From Clostridium formicaceticum (GTDB lineage Bacteria; Bacillota; Clostridia; Peptostreptococcales; Natronincolaceae): a stretch of DNA of 64,000 nucleotides. A program made the position numbers and the translations under genes. Shown piece by piece: positions 52,509-62,806 of this stretch. The DNA lies in NCBI RefSeq assembly GCF_001854185.1, contig NZ_CP017603.1:806001-870000 (forward strand), read 5' to 3'. The first letter of the stretch is position 1, and each line of letters starts with the position of its first letter. The notes under the pieces are model-generated. The model saw only the letters and a program-made list of their open reading frames with translations. It had not been told where the DNA came from and did no database searches.

Positions 52509-53489
52509 TTATATATACCCCTTTTCGGATCGGATAGATACCTCTCCTGATACTAACAATTCCTCTTTCCCATCTTCTAATTGTACTTTCAATAATCCTT
52601 CATCATTAATTTCCAATACCCTTCCCTTCAGTTCTTGTTCTCCCTTAATAATCCTGACGGTTTTTCCAAGAACAGCAGAATAAAGCCTTATGATTTCTAA
52701 AGTTTCATCTAAAGTTCTTCTGTCGATATAGTGTTGGTAAAGCGTTTCAAATTCCTTAAGTATACAAGCGATTAAAGTTTTTCGATCTATCTTCTTACCT
52801 TTTTCTATCGTCAGAGAAGTAGCAATATCCTTAAATTCTTCAGGAAAGCTTTGATTATTAACATTAATTCCTATACCGACGATTAAGTAATCAATTTTAT
52901 TTAGTTCTCCAGCCATTTCGGTTAAAATGCCACAGACTTTTTTCCCTCCAACTACAATATCGTTTGGCCACTTAATATAACCTTCTACACCGGCTGCTTC
53001 TCTTATTGCCTTGCATACTGATGCAGCCGCTATTTGCGTCATTTTCATCCCTTCAGTGGGAGGAATAGATGGTTTTAGAATAATGGACATCCAAATACCT
53101 TCACCTTTAGGCGAACTCCAATTTCTACCCAGCCTTCCCCTCCCACCGGTTTGTTCTTCGCCGATGACAACGGTACCATGGATAGCATCCTTTGCAATTT
53201 TTTTGCTATAATTATTGGTAGAATCTACACTATCAAAGAGAAGGATCTCCTGCCCTATTTCTTTTGTTCTCAATTGTAGTTTTAGCGCATCTATTATTAT
53301 CTTGTCAGAGGTTTCTATCAGTCTATATCCCTTCTTGTGTGTAGTTTCTATAGTATATCCCTCCTTTTTTAGCTTATTCATATGTTTCCAAATAGCAGTT
53401 CGGGACACCTGAAACTTTTCGCTAAGTTCTTCGCCAGAAATATATTCACCCTGTCGGACATAAAGTTCTTTTAATATTTTTTCCTTCAA
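52509..53489 (-). CDS. birA: Bifunctional biotin-protein ligase and repressor BirA
   Basis: The 326-residue protein has an N-terminal HTH (GEELSEKFQVSRTAIWKHMNKL) and a ligase domain with GGRGRLGRNWSSPKGEGIW, KWPNDIVVGGKK and a C-terminal SH3-like domain. It biotinylates carrier proteins such as the one encoded just upstream (54.8 kb). It may also repress biotin genes. Confidence 0.95.
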   Translation of the reverse strand: MKEKILKELYVRQGEYISGEELSEKFQVSRTAIWKHMNKLKKEGYTIETTHKKGYRLIETSDKIIIDALKLQLRTKEIGQEILLFDSVDSTNNYSKKIAKDAIHGTVVIGEEQTGGRGRLGRNWSSPKGEGIWMSIILKPSIPPTEGMKMTQIAAASVCKAIREAAGVEGYIKWPNDIVVGGKKVCGILTEMAGELNKIDYLIVGIGINVNNQSFPEEFKDIATSLTIEKGKKIDRKTLIACILKEFETLYQHYIDRRTLDETLEIIRLYSAVLGKTVRIIKGEQELKGRVLEINDEGLLKVQLEDGKEELLVSGEVSIRSEKGYI

Positions 53490-53550
53490 GTTTTACACCT
53501 CATCTTCATCAAGACGTATCACTACATCTTTGTTTTTTATTTATTGTAAC

Positions 53551-53580
53551 ATAAAAGAGGATGTACTGAATACATCCTCC
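53551..53580 (-). terminator. Intrinsic terminator after oadB
   Basis: GAGGATGTA / TACATCCTC is followed by TTTTATG on the minus strand. It ends the decarboxylase operon. Confidence 0.75.
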
Positions 53581-53608
53581 TTATGCAGAATCCTGTACTA
53601 TTTTATTT

Positions 53609-54739
53609 TTAAAATAAAGATAATAAAACCCCTGCCGCTACAGCTGAACCGATCACTCCAGCAACATTAGGTCCCATTGCATGCATTAATAGAAAGTTGC
53701 TAGGATTTTCTTTTTGTCCGACAGTTTGAGAAACTCTAGCTGCCATAGGCACCGCTGATACACCTGCAGATCCAATTAATGGGTTAATAGCATCTCCACC
53801 CATAAGCTTGTTCATCAATTTTCCCAAAAGCACACCGCCTGCTGTCCCTACTGCAAAAGCAATTACTCCTAGTATGATAATTTGAATCGTTCCCCATTGC
53901 AGAAAATCCTCTGCCCTCGCTGTAGCACCTACGCTAATACCAAGTAAAATTGTTACGATGTTAATCAATTCATTCTGTGCTGTTTTAGAAAGTCGCTCTG
54001 TTACCCCCGATTCCCTGAGTAAATTTCCAAACATTAGCATACCCACCAACGGTGTAGCAGAGGGCAACAATAAAGACACAACAATCGTAACTAATATAGG
54101 GAAAAGGATTTTTTCTAACTTTGATACGTTTCTTAACTGTTTCATTTTAATCATGCGCTCTTTTTTCGTCGTAAGTGCCTTCATAATAGGGGGTTGGATA
54201 ATAGGCACCAATGCCATGTAGGAGTAAGCAGCCACCGCAATAGGCCCTAATAAATGTGGCGCCAGCTGTGATGTTAAGAAAATGGCTGTAGGGCCATCTG
54301 CACCACCTATAATAGCAATAGAACTAGCCTCTTGACCTGTAAAGCCCATCATAATTGCACCAATAAAGGTGAAAAATATCCCAAACTGTGCTGCTGCCCC
54401 CAGGAATAAACTTTTTGGATTTGCTATAAGAGGGCCGAAATCTGTCATAGCTCCAACACCTAAAAAAATTAATGGTGGAAAAATACCTAGCTTAATACCT
54501 TGATAGAAGTAATAAATTAACCCACCAGGGGTTGTTGCATCCCCCGTCTCCATGACCCCGCTAAGTGGGAGATTTGTCATTAACATACCAAAGGCTATGG
54601 GTACCAAAAGTAAAGGTTCAAACTTTCTCCCGATAGCTAAGTACAGTAATATGCAGGCTACAATAAGCATTATCACTTGCTGCCAAGTGATACCAGGAAA
54701 GGCAGTAGTATTCCAAAATTTAAACAATACCTCATTCAT
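53609..54739 (-). CDS. oadB: Sodium ion-translocating decarboxylase, beta subunit
   Basis: The 376-residue polytopic membrane protein has about nine to eleven hydrophobic segments. It contains [16 protein letters not shown] and [18 protein letters not shown], the two conserved regions that form the Na+ channel and decarboxylation site. It couples decarboxylation of carboxybiotin to Na+ export. It is the last gene of the mmdA operon. Confidence 0.94.
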   Translation of the reverse strand: MNEVLFKFWNTTAFPGITWQQVIMLIVACILLYLAIGRKFEPLLLVPIAFGMLMTNLPLSGVMETGDATTPGGLIYYFYQGIKLGIFPPLIFLGVGAMTDFGPLIANPKSLFLGAAAQFGIFFTFIGAIMMGFTGQEASSIAIIGGADGPTAIFLTSQLAPHLLGPIAVAAYSYMALVPIIQPPIMKALTTKKERMIKMKQLRNVSKLEKILFPILVTIVVSLLLPSATPLVGMLMFGNLLRESGVTERLSKTAQNELINIVTILLGISVGATARAEDFLQWGTIQIIILGVIAFAVGTAGGVLLGKLMNKLMGGDAINPLIGSAGVSAVPMAARVSQTVGQKENPSNFLLMHAMGPNVAGVIGSAVAAGVLLSLF

Positions 54740-54772
54740 GTGTGCATCTCCTTTCAATTAGTTTTCACGCTT

Positions 54773-55153
54773 CTATTTTAGAGATATTAATAGGTCACCA
54801 CCATTTACAGATGCACCTTCCGACACATGAATCCCTGCTATCTTACCACTCACTGGAGCATAGATTTCATTCTCCATTTTCATAGCCTCTAATATTACTA
54901 ACACTTCCCCTTCTTTTACCTCCTGACCTTCTCTCACTAATATCTTCCAAATATTTCCTGGCATCGGTGCTTCCACAGTAGTATCTCCTGACACTGGAGC
55001 TGCCACTGGTTTTGTCACTGGTTTCGCTGGAGTAGCAGCAGATTTTGCCTCTACGGCAGGCGTTGCTGGTCTTGAAGCAGCAGTGCCATCTTTTATTTCT
55101 TCAACTTCCACTTCATAACTAACACCGTTAACTGTTATATTAAACTTCTTCAT
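54773..55153 (-). CDS. Biotin carboxyl carrier subunit of the decarboxylase
   Basis: The 126-residue protein starts [20 protein letters not shown] flexible Ala/Pro-rich linker occupies about 24-58, and a biotinyl domain follows with the EAMKM motif and the biotinylated lysine at residue 92. The start has GGAGGA upstream; a longer reading is lysine-rich and unlikely. It carries CO2 from the carboxyltransferase (MmdA) to OadB. Confidence 0.92.
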   Translation of the reverse strand: MKKFNITVNGVSYEVEVEEIKDGTAASRPATPAVEAKSAATPAKPVTKPVAAPVSGDTTVEAPMPGNIWKILVREGQEVKEGEVLVILEAMKMENEIYAPVSGKIAGIHVSEGASVNGGDLLISLK

Positions 55154-55210
55154 TGTATACTTCCTCCTTATTCCATCCTTCTTTTTCTTTTTATTCACTA
55201 GATCATACTT

Positions 55211-55627
55211 TTATCTTGGACGACTCACTGTATTTTCATTAATTTGTTGTATACGTCCTAGCTTTCCCCAAACTGGCGTCGTATCTGGCACCCGGATAAT
55301 ATTTTTCACGATAATATTATGGGTAGAGGTATGAAGACTAGCAGCAATACCTGCGGTAATTACCGCCACTAATTCAGTATCATCTACCGCTATTTCTTCT
55401 AGTACTTCCTCCTCTTCCGCAACTGCCTCAGGTTTTACAACTCCTTCTTTGTGTTGCCCTCGATTCATCAGTATCTCCATTAGATTAATAGCTAAAAACA
55501 ACAGGAAAAGAGCAATAAATACGATAGCTATACCTAATAAAGCTACTTGTATACTTCCGAAAACCTTTTCCCCCATCGACATATTCCTTAAATCTGAAGC
55601 TACTTTCATTTTTTCTATTAACTCCAT
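55211..55627 (-). CDS. Decarboxylase gamma/delta subunit, OadG family
   Basis: The 138-residue protein has one transmembrane helix (about residues 27-51, VALLGIAIVFIALFLLFLAIN), an acidic middle (EEEEVLEEIAVDD) and a C-terminal soluble domain. It matches the assembly subunit OadG/MmdD by size, pattern and position between the carboxyltransferase and carrier genes. Confidence 0.85.
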   Translation of the reverse strand: MELIEKMKVASDLRNMSMGEKVFGSIQVALLGIAIVFIALFLLFLAINLMEILMNRGQHKEGVVKPEAVAEEEEVLEEIAVDDTELVAVITAGIAASLHTSTHNIIVKNIIRVPDTTPVWGKLGRIQQINENTVSRPR

Positions 55628-55660
55628 TGATTGATCACCTCTTTTTAAATTACCCGTTAC

Positions 55661-57208
55661 TTATACTGGTAGATTTCCATGCTTCTTGGGTGGTCTTGTT
55701 TCACGTTTACTAGCTAACATATTTAGAGCATCAATTAATCTAGGTCGCGTAGCAGATGGCTCAATTACATCATCTACATAACCTCTTTCTGCTGCTTTAT
55801 AAGGCGTAGCAAACTCAGTCTTATAATTTTGTATGATCTCTGTTCTAGCAGTTTGAGGATCTTCTGCTTCAGCAATTTCTTTTTTAAAAATAATATTTGC
55901 TGCTCCTTCTGGTCCCATAACAGCAATTTCTGCCGTCGGCCACGCCAATACGATATCCGCTCCTAGCTCCTTATTGCACATTGCAATATAAGCGCCACCG
56001 TAGGCCTTTCTCAAGATAAGTGTAATCTTAGGAACAGTAGCTTCACTATAGGCATAAAGCATCTTTGCACCATGACGTATAATACCACCATATTCTTGGC
56101 TTATCCCAGGCAGGAATCCAGGCACATCTACAAGACTTATCACTGGTATATTAAAAGCATCGCAGGTTCTAATAAATCTTCCTGCCTTGTCTGAAGCATC
56201 GATATCCAGACAACCAGCCAACACCTTCGGTTGGTTAGCAATGATACCAACCGATTGCCCATTTAATCTAGCAAAACCAGTAATCATATTGGTAGCAAAA
56301 TAAGGTTGTATTTCAAAGAAATCTCCCCCATCTATTAGCTGTTGAATAATCAATTTCATATCATAAGGCTTATTAGAATTCTCTGGAATAACTTCATCTA
56401 GTTCTGGAATAATTTTGTTGATATCATCTTCTGTTGTAAAAACTGGCGGTGTCTCCATGTTATTTGATGGCAAAAAGCTAAGTAATTTTCTGATTTCATC
56501 AATACAGTCTGCATCAGTAGAAGAAATAAAGTGGGCTACACCGCTGGTACGATTATGGGTCATAGCTCCACCTAATGCTTCTGTACTCACTTCTTCTCCG
56601 GTTACAGTTTTAATTACCTGCGGCCCTGTAATAAACATCTGACTCGTCTTGTCCACCATAAAAATAAAGTCAGTAAGTGCCGGAGAATATACTGCTCCAC
56701 CAGCACAAGGCCCCATAATAGCAGTAATCTGTGGTATGACACCTGAGGAAATTGTATTACGATAAAAAATATGTCCATATCCTGAAAGGGCGTCTACCCC
56801 CTCCTGAATTCTAGCGCCACCTGAATCATTAATTCCTATAATAGGAGCACCCATTTTTAATGCCATGTCCTGTATCTTTACAATCTTTTGTGCATGCATC
56901 TGCCCTAGCGAACCTCCTATTACCGTAAAGTCCTGGGCATAAGCATAAACGAGTCTACCATCTATCATACCATATCCCGTTATCACTCCTTCACCCGGAG
57001 CGTCTACCTTATCCATCTCAAAATTCGTACATCTATGTTTAACGAAAGCATTTATTTCTACAAAGGTTCCTTTGTCAAACAATAGATGCATTCTTTCCCT
57101 TGCTGTCAATTTACCTTTTTCATGTTGACTATCAATCTTTTTTTTCCCTCCGCCTAACTGAATTTTCTCTTTCCGTTGGCGAAGATCTTCTAGTTTGTTC
57201 ACTGCCAT
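55661..57208 (-). CDS. mmdA: Methylmalonyl-CoA decarboxylase / propionyl-CoA-type carboxyltransferase alpha subunit
   Basis: The 515-residue protein has two crotonase-fold halves. Motifs are GGSLGQMHAQKI, GINDSGGARIQEGV, MGPCAGGAVYSPALTD and, in the second half, DVPGFLPG, YGGAYIAM and EIAVMGPEGAANI. It transfers the carboxyl group from methylmalonyl-CoA to biotin. Substrate specificity is inferred from the operon and the adjacent epimerase remnant. The ATG after GTG is chosen because of the GGGAGGG spacing. Confidence 0.93.
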   Translation of the reverse strand: MAVNKLEDLRQRKEKIQLGGGKKKIDSQHEKGKLTARERMHLLFDKGTFVEINAFVKHRCTNFEMDKVDAPGEGVITGYGMIDGRLVYAYAQDFTVIGGSLGQMHAQKIVKIQDMALKMGAPIIGINDSGGARIQEGVDALSGYGHIFYRNTISSGVIPQITAIMGPCAGGAVYSPALTDFIFMVDKTSQMFITGPQVIKTVTGEEVSTEALGGAMTHNRTSGVAHFISSTDADCIDEIRKLLSFLPSNNMETPPVFTTEDDINKIIPELDEVIPENSNKPYDMKLIIQQLIDGGDFFEIQPYFATNMITGFARLNGQSVGIIANQPKVLAGCLDIDASDKAGRFIRTCDAFNIPVISLVDVPGFLPGISQEYGGIIRHGAKMLYAYSEATVPKITLILRKAYGGAYIAMCNKELGADIVLAWPTAEIAVMGPEGAANIIFKKEIAEAEDPQTARTEIIQNYKTEFATPYKAAERGYVDDVIEPSATRPRLIDALNMLASKRETRPPKKHGNLPV

Positions 57209-57255
57209 CACTTACCCTCCCAATAAAATTACTTGTTAAAAGTTACATGGTTTTT

Positions 57256-57264
57256 ATTATATCA
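57256..57264 (-). promoter_or_regulatory. Candidate extended -10 promoter for the mmdA operon
   Basis: TGATATAAT on the minus strand forms an extended -10; the -35 region is poor. It lies just downstream of the epimerase remnant and about 50 bases upstream of mmdA. Confidence 0.45.
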
Positions 57265-57282
57265 CAATTTTTTTGATTTTTC

Positions 57283-57453
57283 CTATATTTCCCTTAATTC
57301 TATTAATATCTCGTTAGTAGTTGTAGGATGGCGAAAAACTATCTTTACACCTCCTGCACCATATCTGGGCCTATCATCGATCATTTTTATGCCTTTTGCC
57401 TTCATGATTTCAATGTATTTAACATGCAGGTTCCCTGGTGGAATATTTCTTAC
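57283..57453 (-). pseudogene. mce: C-terminal remnant of methylmalonyl-CoA epimerase
   Basis: On the minus strand the frame reads VRNIPPGNLHVKYIEIMKAKG, then IKMIDDRPRYGAGG, VKIVFRHPTTTNEILIELREI and TAG. This matches the last third of methylmalonyl-CoA epimerase (GAGG.KI.F.HP...G.LIEL). The N-terminal two-thirds are missing: directly upstream lies the ftsH terminator. About 56 codons remain, without a start codon. mce normally precedes mmdA in this operon. Confidence 0.75.
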
Positions 57454-57460
57454 ACGATAG

Positions 57461-57502
57461 ATAAAAAGAAGCCTAAATCTCTAGAGATTTAGGCTTCTTT
57501 TT
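57461..57502 (-). terminator. Intrinsic terminator after ftsH
   Basis: An 18-bp near-perfect stem, AAAAAGAAGCCTAAATCT / AGATTTAGGCTTCTTTTT, begins at the ftsH stop codon. Confidence 0.88.
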
Positions 57503-59444
57503 ACTTATTATCTTCTTCATGATTATTTTCTTTATCTAAATTAATTTTATTCTTTTCTGATGCTTTTATTTCTTTTATTTTTCTCTCAATGTCCTCTACA
57601 GCATCTTCTTCTTCAATAATTAATTCTTCTGTAAAAACTTTTTTATACATATCAGCGTCTAAGGTCTCTATCTTCAATAAAGCCTTAGCTATGATGTGAA
57701 GCTTATGCATATTTTCTTTTAGTAGGGTTTCTGCCTTAGCATAACCTTCATCAACGATTCTTTTGATTTCATGATCTACCTCCGAAGCTACTTCTTCTGA
57801 ATAATTACGCTTCGAAGTAAAGTCCTTGCCTAAGAAAACTTCATCGTCACCACTACCTAAAGCCATTGGACCGATTTTATCACTCATGCCATATTTTGTT
57901 ACCATAGCCCTTGCGATATCCGACACCCTCTGCAAATCATTTTGAGCTCCTGTGCTAATATCATTTAATACAAGCTTTTCAGCTATTCTACCGCCCAATA
58001 AGTGAACAATATGCTCTTCCATTTCTGTTTTTGTTGCGTAATATTTATCTTCCTTAGGAAGAATCATCGTGAATCCACCAGCTCTTCCCCTCGGAATAAT
58101 CGTTACTTGATGCACCGGATCAGTATTTGGCAACAGGGTAGCCACCACTGCATGCCCAGCCTCATGATATGCGGTTAACTTTCTTTCTTTTTCACTAATA
58201 ACACGACTTTTCTTTTCTACACCGGCGATCACCTTGGTAATTGCCTCTTCAATTGTCGCCATCTTAATTTTCTTTTCATTTTTTCTAGCAGTTAATAATG
58301 CCGCTTCATTCATTAAGTTTTCAATATCAGCAGGCGTAAATCCTGGTGTCCTTCTAGCCAGCACCTTTAAGTCTACGTCCTTATCTAAAGGCTTGCTTCT
58401 TGAATGTACCTTTAAGATAGCTTCCCGCCCTTTTATATCTGGGGCACCTACCATTACCTGTCTATCAAATCTTCCTGGTCTAAGAAGAGCAGGATCCAGT
58501 ATATCTGGTCTATTGGTGGCAGCAACAATAATAATTCCCTCATTGATGCCAAACCCATCCATTTCAACTAATAATTGGTTTAGGGTTTGCTCTCTTTCAT
58601 CATGTCCGCCCCCTAATCCAGCTCCTCTTTTTCTACCTACTGCATCAATTTCATCAATAAATATAATACAAGGGGAATTTTTCTTTGCCTGTTCAAATAA
58701 ATCTCTTACACGGGATGCACCAACACCTACAAACATTTCCACAAAATCAGAACCACTTATGCTAAAGAAGGGGACACCTGCTTCTCCTGCTACAGCCTTT
58801 GTCAAATAGGTTTTCCCTGTACCTGGAGGCCCTACCATTAGAATACCCTTTGGAATTCTAGCACCTAATTCTATATACTTTCTAGGATTTTTAAGAAAAT
58901 CCACCAATTCCTGAAGTTCTTCTTTTTCTTCATCCAAGCCTGCTACATCCTCAAAGGTAGTTTTATGCTTATCATCATCTTTATGCAGCTTTGCTCTGCT
59001 TTTGCCAAAGGACATGACGCGATTGCCGCCCCCTTGAGACTGCTGCATGAATACAAACCAAAAGACCACAAAAATTAGTATCATGAAAATTGAAGGCAAC
59101 AGCTCAATAAACCACGGTGTTCCCGGTGGATGTGCCCCTGTAACCTTTAAGTCTCCTTGCTCTACCATCCGTTCCTCAATAATTTCAGTAAATCTCTCTT
59201 CACTAAACACGGTGGGAATAAAGGATGTAAAGTAAGTAATCTGATTATTTTTTATCATAGTTCCTTCTATAGAACGATCTACTATATGAATTTCTCTGAC
59301 ATTACCATCTACAATTTCTTTATATAGTCTTGAAAAATCTATCTCTTCCGTTTGCTGAGGGGCTCGTGCAAATTGTTGTACTAGAATCAACAGGATAATA
59401 AAAATCAATATATAGAAGCTCGCTCCTCGGAAAAATTTCCTCAA
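57501..59444 (-). CDS. ftsH: ATP-dependent zinc metalloprotease FtsH
   Basis: The 647-residue protein has two TM helices (about 7-25 and 108-130), an AAA domain with GPPGTGKT and [19 protein letters not shown], and the zinc protease motif HEAGH ([14 protein letters not shown]). A charged acidic tail ends the protein. It degrades membrane proteins and is needed for sporulation in Bacillus. It follows tilS directly; hpt, which usually lies between, is absent. Confidence 0.97.
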   Translation of the reverse strand: MRKFFRGASFYILIFIILLILVQQFARAPQQTEEIDFSRLYKEIVDGNVREIHIVDRSIEGTMIKNNQITYFTSFIPTVFSEERFTEIIEERMVEQGDLKVTGAHPPGTPWFIELLPSIFMILIFVVFWFVFMQQSQGGGNRVMSFGKSRAKLHKDDDKHKTTFEDVAGLDEEKEELQELVDFLKNPRKYIELGARIPKGILMVGPPGTGKTYLTKAVAGEAGVPFFSISGSDFVEMFVGVGASRVRDLFEQAKKNSPCIIFIDEIDAVGRKRGAGLGGGHDEREQTLNQLLVEMDGFGINEGIIIVAATNRPDILDPALLRPGRFDRQVMVGAPDIKGREAILKVHSRSKPLDKDVDLKVLARRTPGFTPADIENLMNEAALLTARKNEKKIKMATIEEAITKVIAGVEKKSRVISEKERKLTAYHEAGHAVVATLLPNTDPVHQVTIIPRGRAGGFTMILPKEDKYYATKTEMEEHIVHLLGGRIAEKLVLNDISTGAQNDLQRVSDIARAMVTKYGMSDKIGPMALGSGDDEVFLGKDFTSKRNYSEEVASEVDHEIKRIVDEGYAKAETLLKENMHKLHIIAKALLKIETLDADMYKKVFTEELIIEEEDAVEDIERKIKEIKASEKNKINLDKENNHEEDNK

Positions 59445-59543
59445 TCAAAGTCCTCCTCTCATGACTACCATTTTACGTTACATTTAAATATTTTACCACA
59501 CTATCCATTTAAAAACAACATAAGGAAAAACAGTTCTTAATAA

Positions 59544-60941
59544 TTAAGATTCTTTTAACATTTTTTTATATTCCACCGTTAATATCCTAGAAGTTTCTTC
59601 AGTAACCTTATATTTTTCACTAATCCTGTAACCCACTACCCACATAATTTCATTACCATCACAAACTAACGGTATTTCATTTCTCTTATCTCTCTCAATT
59701 TTATAATCAATATAAAAATCCTTTAGTTTTTTACTTCCCACTAAACCTAGCGGCCAAAAACGATCTCCTTCCCTCCGGTTCCTTACATTTAACCCCTCTT
59801 TTACTTTATCATAGTCAAAACACTTGACATATTTATCCCTGCTAATGCCTTTCATATCTTCCCGCATAACTACTTTTGTAAAAATTTCTCCCTTAATTTC
59901 ATCAATACTTAAATGCCCATTTTCCCGTAACTCATAATAAAAGTTGGCTTCTTCCTCCTCATCCTTTATGGTAAAAATAATCTTATTATAACTGGTCTTT
60001 ACGACGATTCCCATAGCCAATAAAATCTTTTTACCGGTTTCATTTTTTTGCAACAGTTCAATAATGCCTTGAATATGCTTATATTCTAAACCTTCTTTTT
60101 TACCTACTAGCTCTTCTGTAGCCAAGCGAAATATTCTTGATTGTAGGGCAGGATGTATTTTATTTATACCTTCTATTGATAACGCTAAACATCCCTGTGC
60201 CTTTTCTAACTTCACCTGATTATAGGCATCTCTAGCAACCTCTTCCATAAATTCATTATCTTTTTTTAAGATTTCAGCAGTTTTCGCTAAACTCTCGATA
60301 ATACTAGGATTATAATGCTCCTGTATATAAGGAATCAACTCAAGACGTATTTTATTACGATGATAAATAGGTTCTAAATTTGTTTCATCTATCCTAGGAG
60401 ATAGATTATATTGAGCACAATATTCCTCGATTTCCTTACGATTAACATCCAACAGCGGTCGAATGATTTTTCCCCTTTCATGATGTATTGCTGTTAAACC
60501 TTGAATGCCTGTTCCCCTTAGCAAGCGCATCAGTACGGTTTCAGCTTGGTCATTTTGATTATGGGCCACTGCAATTTTTGTAGCACCTACCCGTTCTACC
60601 ACTTCTCCAAAAAATTCATAGCGTAGTATTCGACCCGCCTCCTCCGCCGACACCCCCTGCTCTTTTGCATACTTAGGTACATCCATACTTTTTATAAAGC
60701 TTAAAATTTTTAATTCCTCACAAAACTTTGCTACGTATTGAGCATCCATTTGAGCTTCTATACCACGAAAATTATGATTTAAGTGGGCGGCATAGAGCTG
60801 TAATTTAAATTCTTCTCTTAAACTATGCAAAATATGTAGCAAAGCTATAGAATCTGGTCCTCCAGAAACAGCTACAATAACTTTATCTCCTATATCCATA
60901 AGATTATGTTTTTTTATGGTCTTCTTTACTTTATCCAACAT
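59544..60941 (-). CDS. tilS: tRNA(Ile)-lysidine synthetase
   Basis: The 465-residue protein has the N-type ATP pyrophosphatase motif SGGPDS at 26-31, HNQNDQAETVLMRLLRG and the C-terminal TilS domain (FWPLGLVGSKKLKDFYID). It makes lysidine at C34 of tRNA-Ile(CAU). It follows yabT and precedes ftsH. Confidence 0.96.
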   Translation of the reverse strand: MLDKVKKTIKKHNLMDIGDKVIVAVSGGPDSIALLHILHSLREEFKLQLYAAHLNHNFRGIEAQMDAQYVAKFCEELKILSFIKSMDVPKYAKEQGVSAEEAGRILRYEFFGEVVERVGATKIAVAHNQNDQAETVLMRLLRGTGIQGLTAIHHERGKIIRPLLDVNRKEIEEYCAQYNLSPRIDETNLEPIYHRNKIRLELIPYIQEHYNPSIIESLAKTAEILKKDNEFMEEVARDAYNQVKLEKAQGCLALSIEGINKIHPALQSRIFRLATEELVGKKEGLEYKHIQGIIELLQKNETGKKILLAMGIVVKTSYNKIIFTIKDEEEEANFYYELRENGHLSIDEIKGEIFTKVVMREDMKGISRDKYVKCFDYDKVKEGLNVRNRREGDRFWPLGLVGSKKLKDFYIDYKIERDKRNEIPLVCDGNEIMWVVGYRISEKYKVTEETSRILTVEYKKMLKES

Positions 60942-61033
60942 ATACCTTCATCCCTCGTTTATTTCATTTATTCTCCCTAGGTATTTATCTTTTCTATACA
61001 TTCCTTCTTATTATATGCAATACTGCATAAGTT

Positions 61034-61936
61034 TTAAGTCAAAAAAATAAAAATTATCGTTATCATAAAAAAAAACATGCTTAACCCCAACAACAAATTA
61101 ATTTTTCTTTCTTTTAACAGTTTTTTTCTCTCTTTTAGCTTAACCTTCTCTACAGTATATAAATTTTGCAATTCTTGTATAAAGTAGATTAAAGGTTTTT
61201 GATTGTATATTAGTCCTTCTATAATATATTCATGAAGTGCTTTTCCTAAATCTAGCTTTTTTAAGCTCCTAATTACATCATCTATCGTATATTTTGCTGG
61301 ATAAATACTTTCATTTAGGAGAAGCCTTGCAAATAATATCATCACAGTAAAAATATCATAGGATGCTTCTGCTCTTCTGACACCACATCTCCAGCTGGCA
61401 CGATCATACAGAGGCGTAAATTCTTTAATATTTTCTCCTTTTTTTACTACGCCTCCTAAATCAATGAACTTCAGCTGTTTTTTCTTTTTATCTAACATAA
61501 TATTTTCCAGCTTTAAATCTCCAACAATATATTCTTCGCTATGAAAGCTATAGATTCCTTTTAAAATAATAAGAATAATAGATATAATTGTACTTTTATC
61601 TAATTTATTTTTTTCGCAGTACTCCTTTAAGGTCCTCCCCTCAATATATTCCAATACAATATAATAGTAAATCTCTCCCTTTACTTCCCAATCATCAATT
61701 TCATAAGCATTAACAATCATATCAACTTTATCAAATTTTTTCAATAACGCATACTCTCTATTGATAGAAAAATTATCTTTGCTGATTTTCAATGCATATT
61801 CCTTGTTATTTTCCATATTCTCTACTAAGTATACGGTGGCAATGCCTCCCTCCCCTAATTTTTTCTTAATTTTATATTTCTTTTTTTTCCACCTTCCTTC
61901 TAAAATTAGGGAAGGTACCAATTGAGGTATCTGCAT
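61034..61936 (-). CDS. yabT: Membrane-anchored serine/threonine protein kinase, YabT-like
   Basis: The 300-residue protein has a kinase domain with LGEGGIATVYLV (glycine loop), YALKISKD (lysine), YIVGDLKLENIML (catalytic loop; HRD reads VGD) and FIDLGG (DFG as DLG). It ends with a single TM helix (about 280-298). Size and order match B. subtilis YabT, a sporulation kinase activated by DNA that acts on RecA. The missing RD arginine means regulation differs from classic RD kinases. Confidence 0.85.
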   Translation of the reverse strand: MQIPQLVPSLILEGRWKKKKYKIKKKLGEGGIATVYLVENMENNKEYALKISKDNFSINREYALLKKFDKVDMIVNAYEIDDWEVKGEIYYYIVLEYIEGRTLKEYCEKNKLDKSTIISIILIILKGIYSFHSEEYIVGDLKLENIMLDKKKKQLKFIDLGGVVKKGENIKEFTPLYDRASWRCGVRRAEASYDIFTVMILFARLLLNESIYPAKYTIDDVIRSLKKLDLGKALHEYIIEGLIYNQKPLIYFIQELQNLYTVEKVKLKERKKLLKERKINLLLGLSMFFFMITIIFIFLT

Positions 61937-61988
61937 AGTATCACCTATTATTTTACAATAGCTATAAAGGGAGAAATTTTTTCCCCCT

Positions 61989-62723
61989 CTAACCCATCGT
62001 TTCTTCTAATTGTAGTACACCTTCTGTATGAAATTTACTATGATTATCCTCCATAAGCTCTATAGCATATCGTAGGGCTGGGGCTGTAGGCGTTACACCT
62101 TTTGGCTGAATCAGACAAAGTTTCTTTTCTAAGTCTTCCTCTGCATCATGAAAATCATGGACGACCCTATAATCCTTCCCTCCATCTCCAGGGTAGGTGA
62201 CTAGTGCTATATTTCCTTTACCTTTTCTAGTTTTAAAGGAATCTATTAAGTCTAAAATACTGTGTCGTGCCATCATAATTTTATTCGCCATGCTGCCACT
62301 GGTATCCATAACAATACAACATTGCAATGTTACTTCATCAGCAAAAGAATCAATATAATGTAATATTTTACTGCGAGATTCTGGAGGCAAATCATTCAAA
62401 TCTTGTCCAATCATTTCCTTCAGCTGTTTATTCACCGTCTCTTGTAGTGTTCTATTGACCGTTTTGTAGGTTACACTTTGCATCGTTTGGTAGAGTTCAT
62501 CTATATAAGTATATTCATGCATTCCTCCTCCCGCTTCTGCTATATGTATAATTTCTTCTAACGGCTTCTCCTCTTTTTGATTCTGTGCTATAATCCCTAT
62601 CGTATTGACAATAATATTTTTCTTAAAAGCCTCTTTAGCAACAAGAACAGGGTTTCCGCCTGCGTTTGACTGTCCATCTGTAACAACAATAATTTGTTTT
62701 ATAATAGCTTCCTTATTCTCCAT
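61989..62723 (-). CDS. yabS: vWA-domain protein, YabS-like
   Basis: The 244-residue protein begins with half a vWA domain (IIVVTDGQSNAGGNPV) and then has a fuller vWA domain with the MIDAS motif DTSGSM at about residue 140, plus GVTPTAPALR. The start has GAAGGAGG upstream, so this short first half is real rather than a misread start. It matches B. subtilis YabS in order and pattern. Its function is unknown; it is coexpressed with yabT in sporulation. Confidence 0.88.
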   Translation of the reverse strand: MENKEAIIKQIIVVTDGQSNAGGNPVLVAKEAFKKNIIVNTIGIIAQNQKEEKPLEEIIHIAEAGGGMHEYTYIDELYQTMQSVTYKTVNRTLQETVNKQLKEMIGQDLNDLPPESRSKILHYIDSFADEVTLQCCIVMDTSGSMANKIMMARHSILDLIDSFKTRKGKGNIALVTYPGDGGKDYRVVHDFHDAEEDLEKKLCLIQPKGVTPTAPALRYAIELMEDNHSKFHTEGVLQLEETMG

Positions 62724-62773
62724 AATTTACCTCCTTCGTTTCTTGAAAGTATTACCATGAGGAGGTTTTCTAT

Positions 62774-62806
62774 ACAAAAAAGCGTAGGGAAGATCCCTAC
62801 GCTTTT
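62774..62806 (-). terminator. Intrinsic terminator overlapping the kamA stop codon
   Basis: AAAAAAGCGTAGGGA / TCCCTACGCTTTTTT is followed by GTATAG. The TAG stop of kamA lies in the left arm. Confidence 0.85.
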
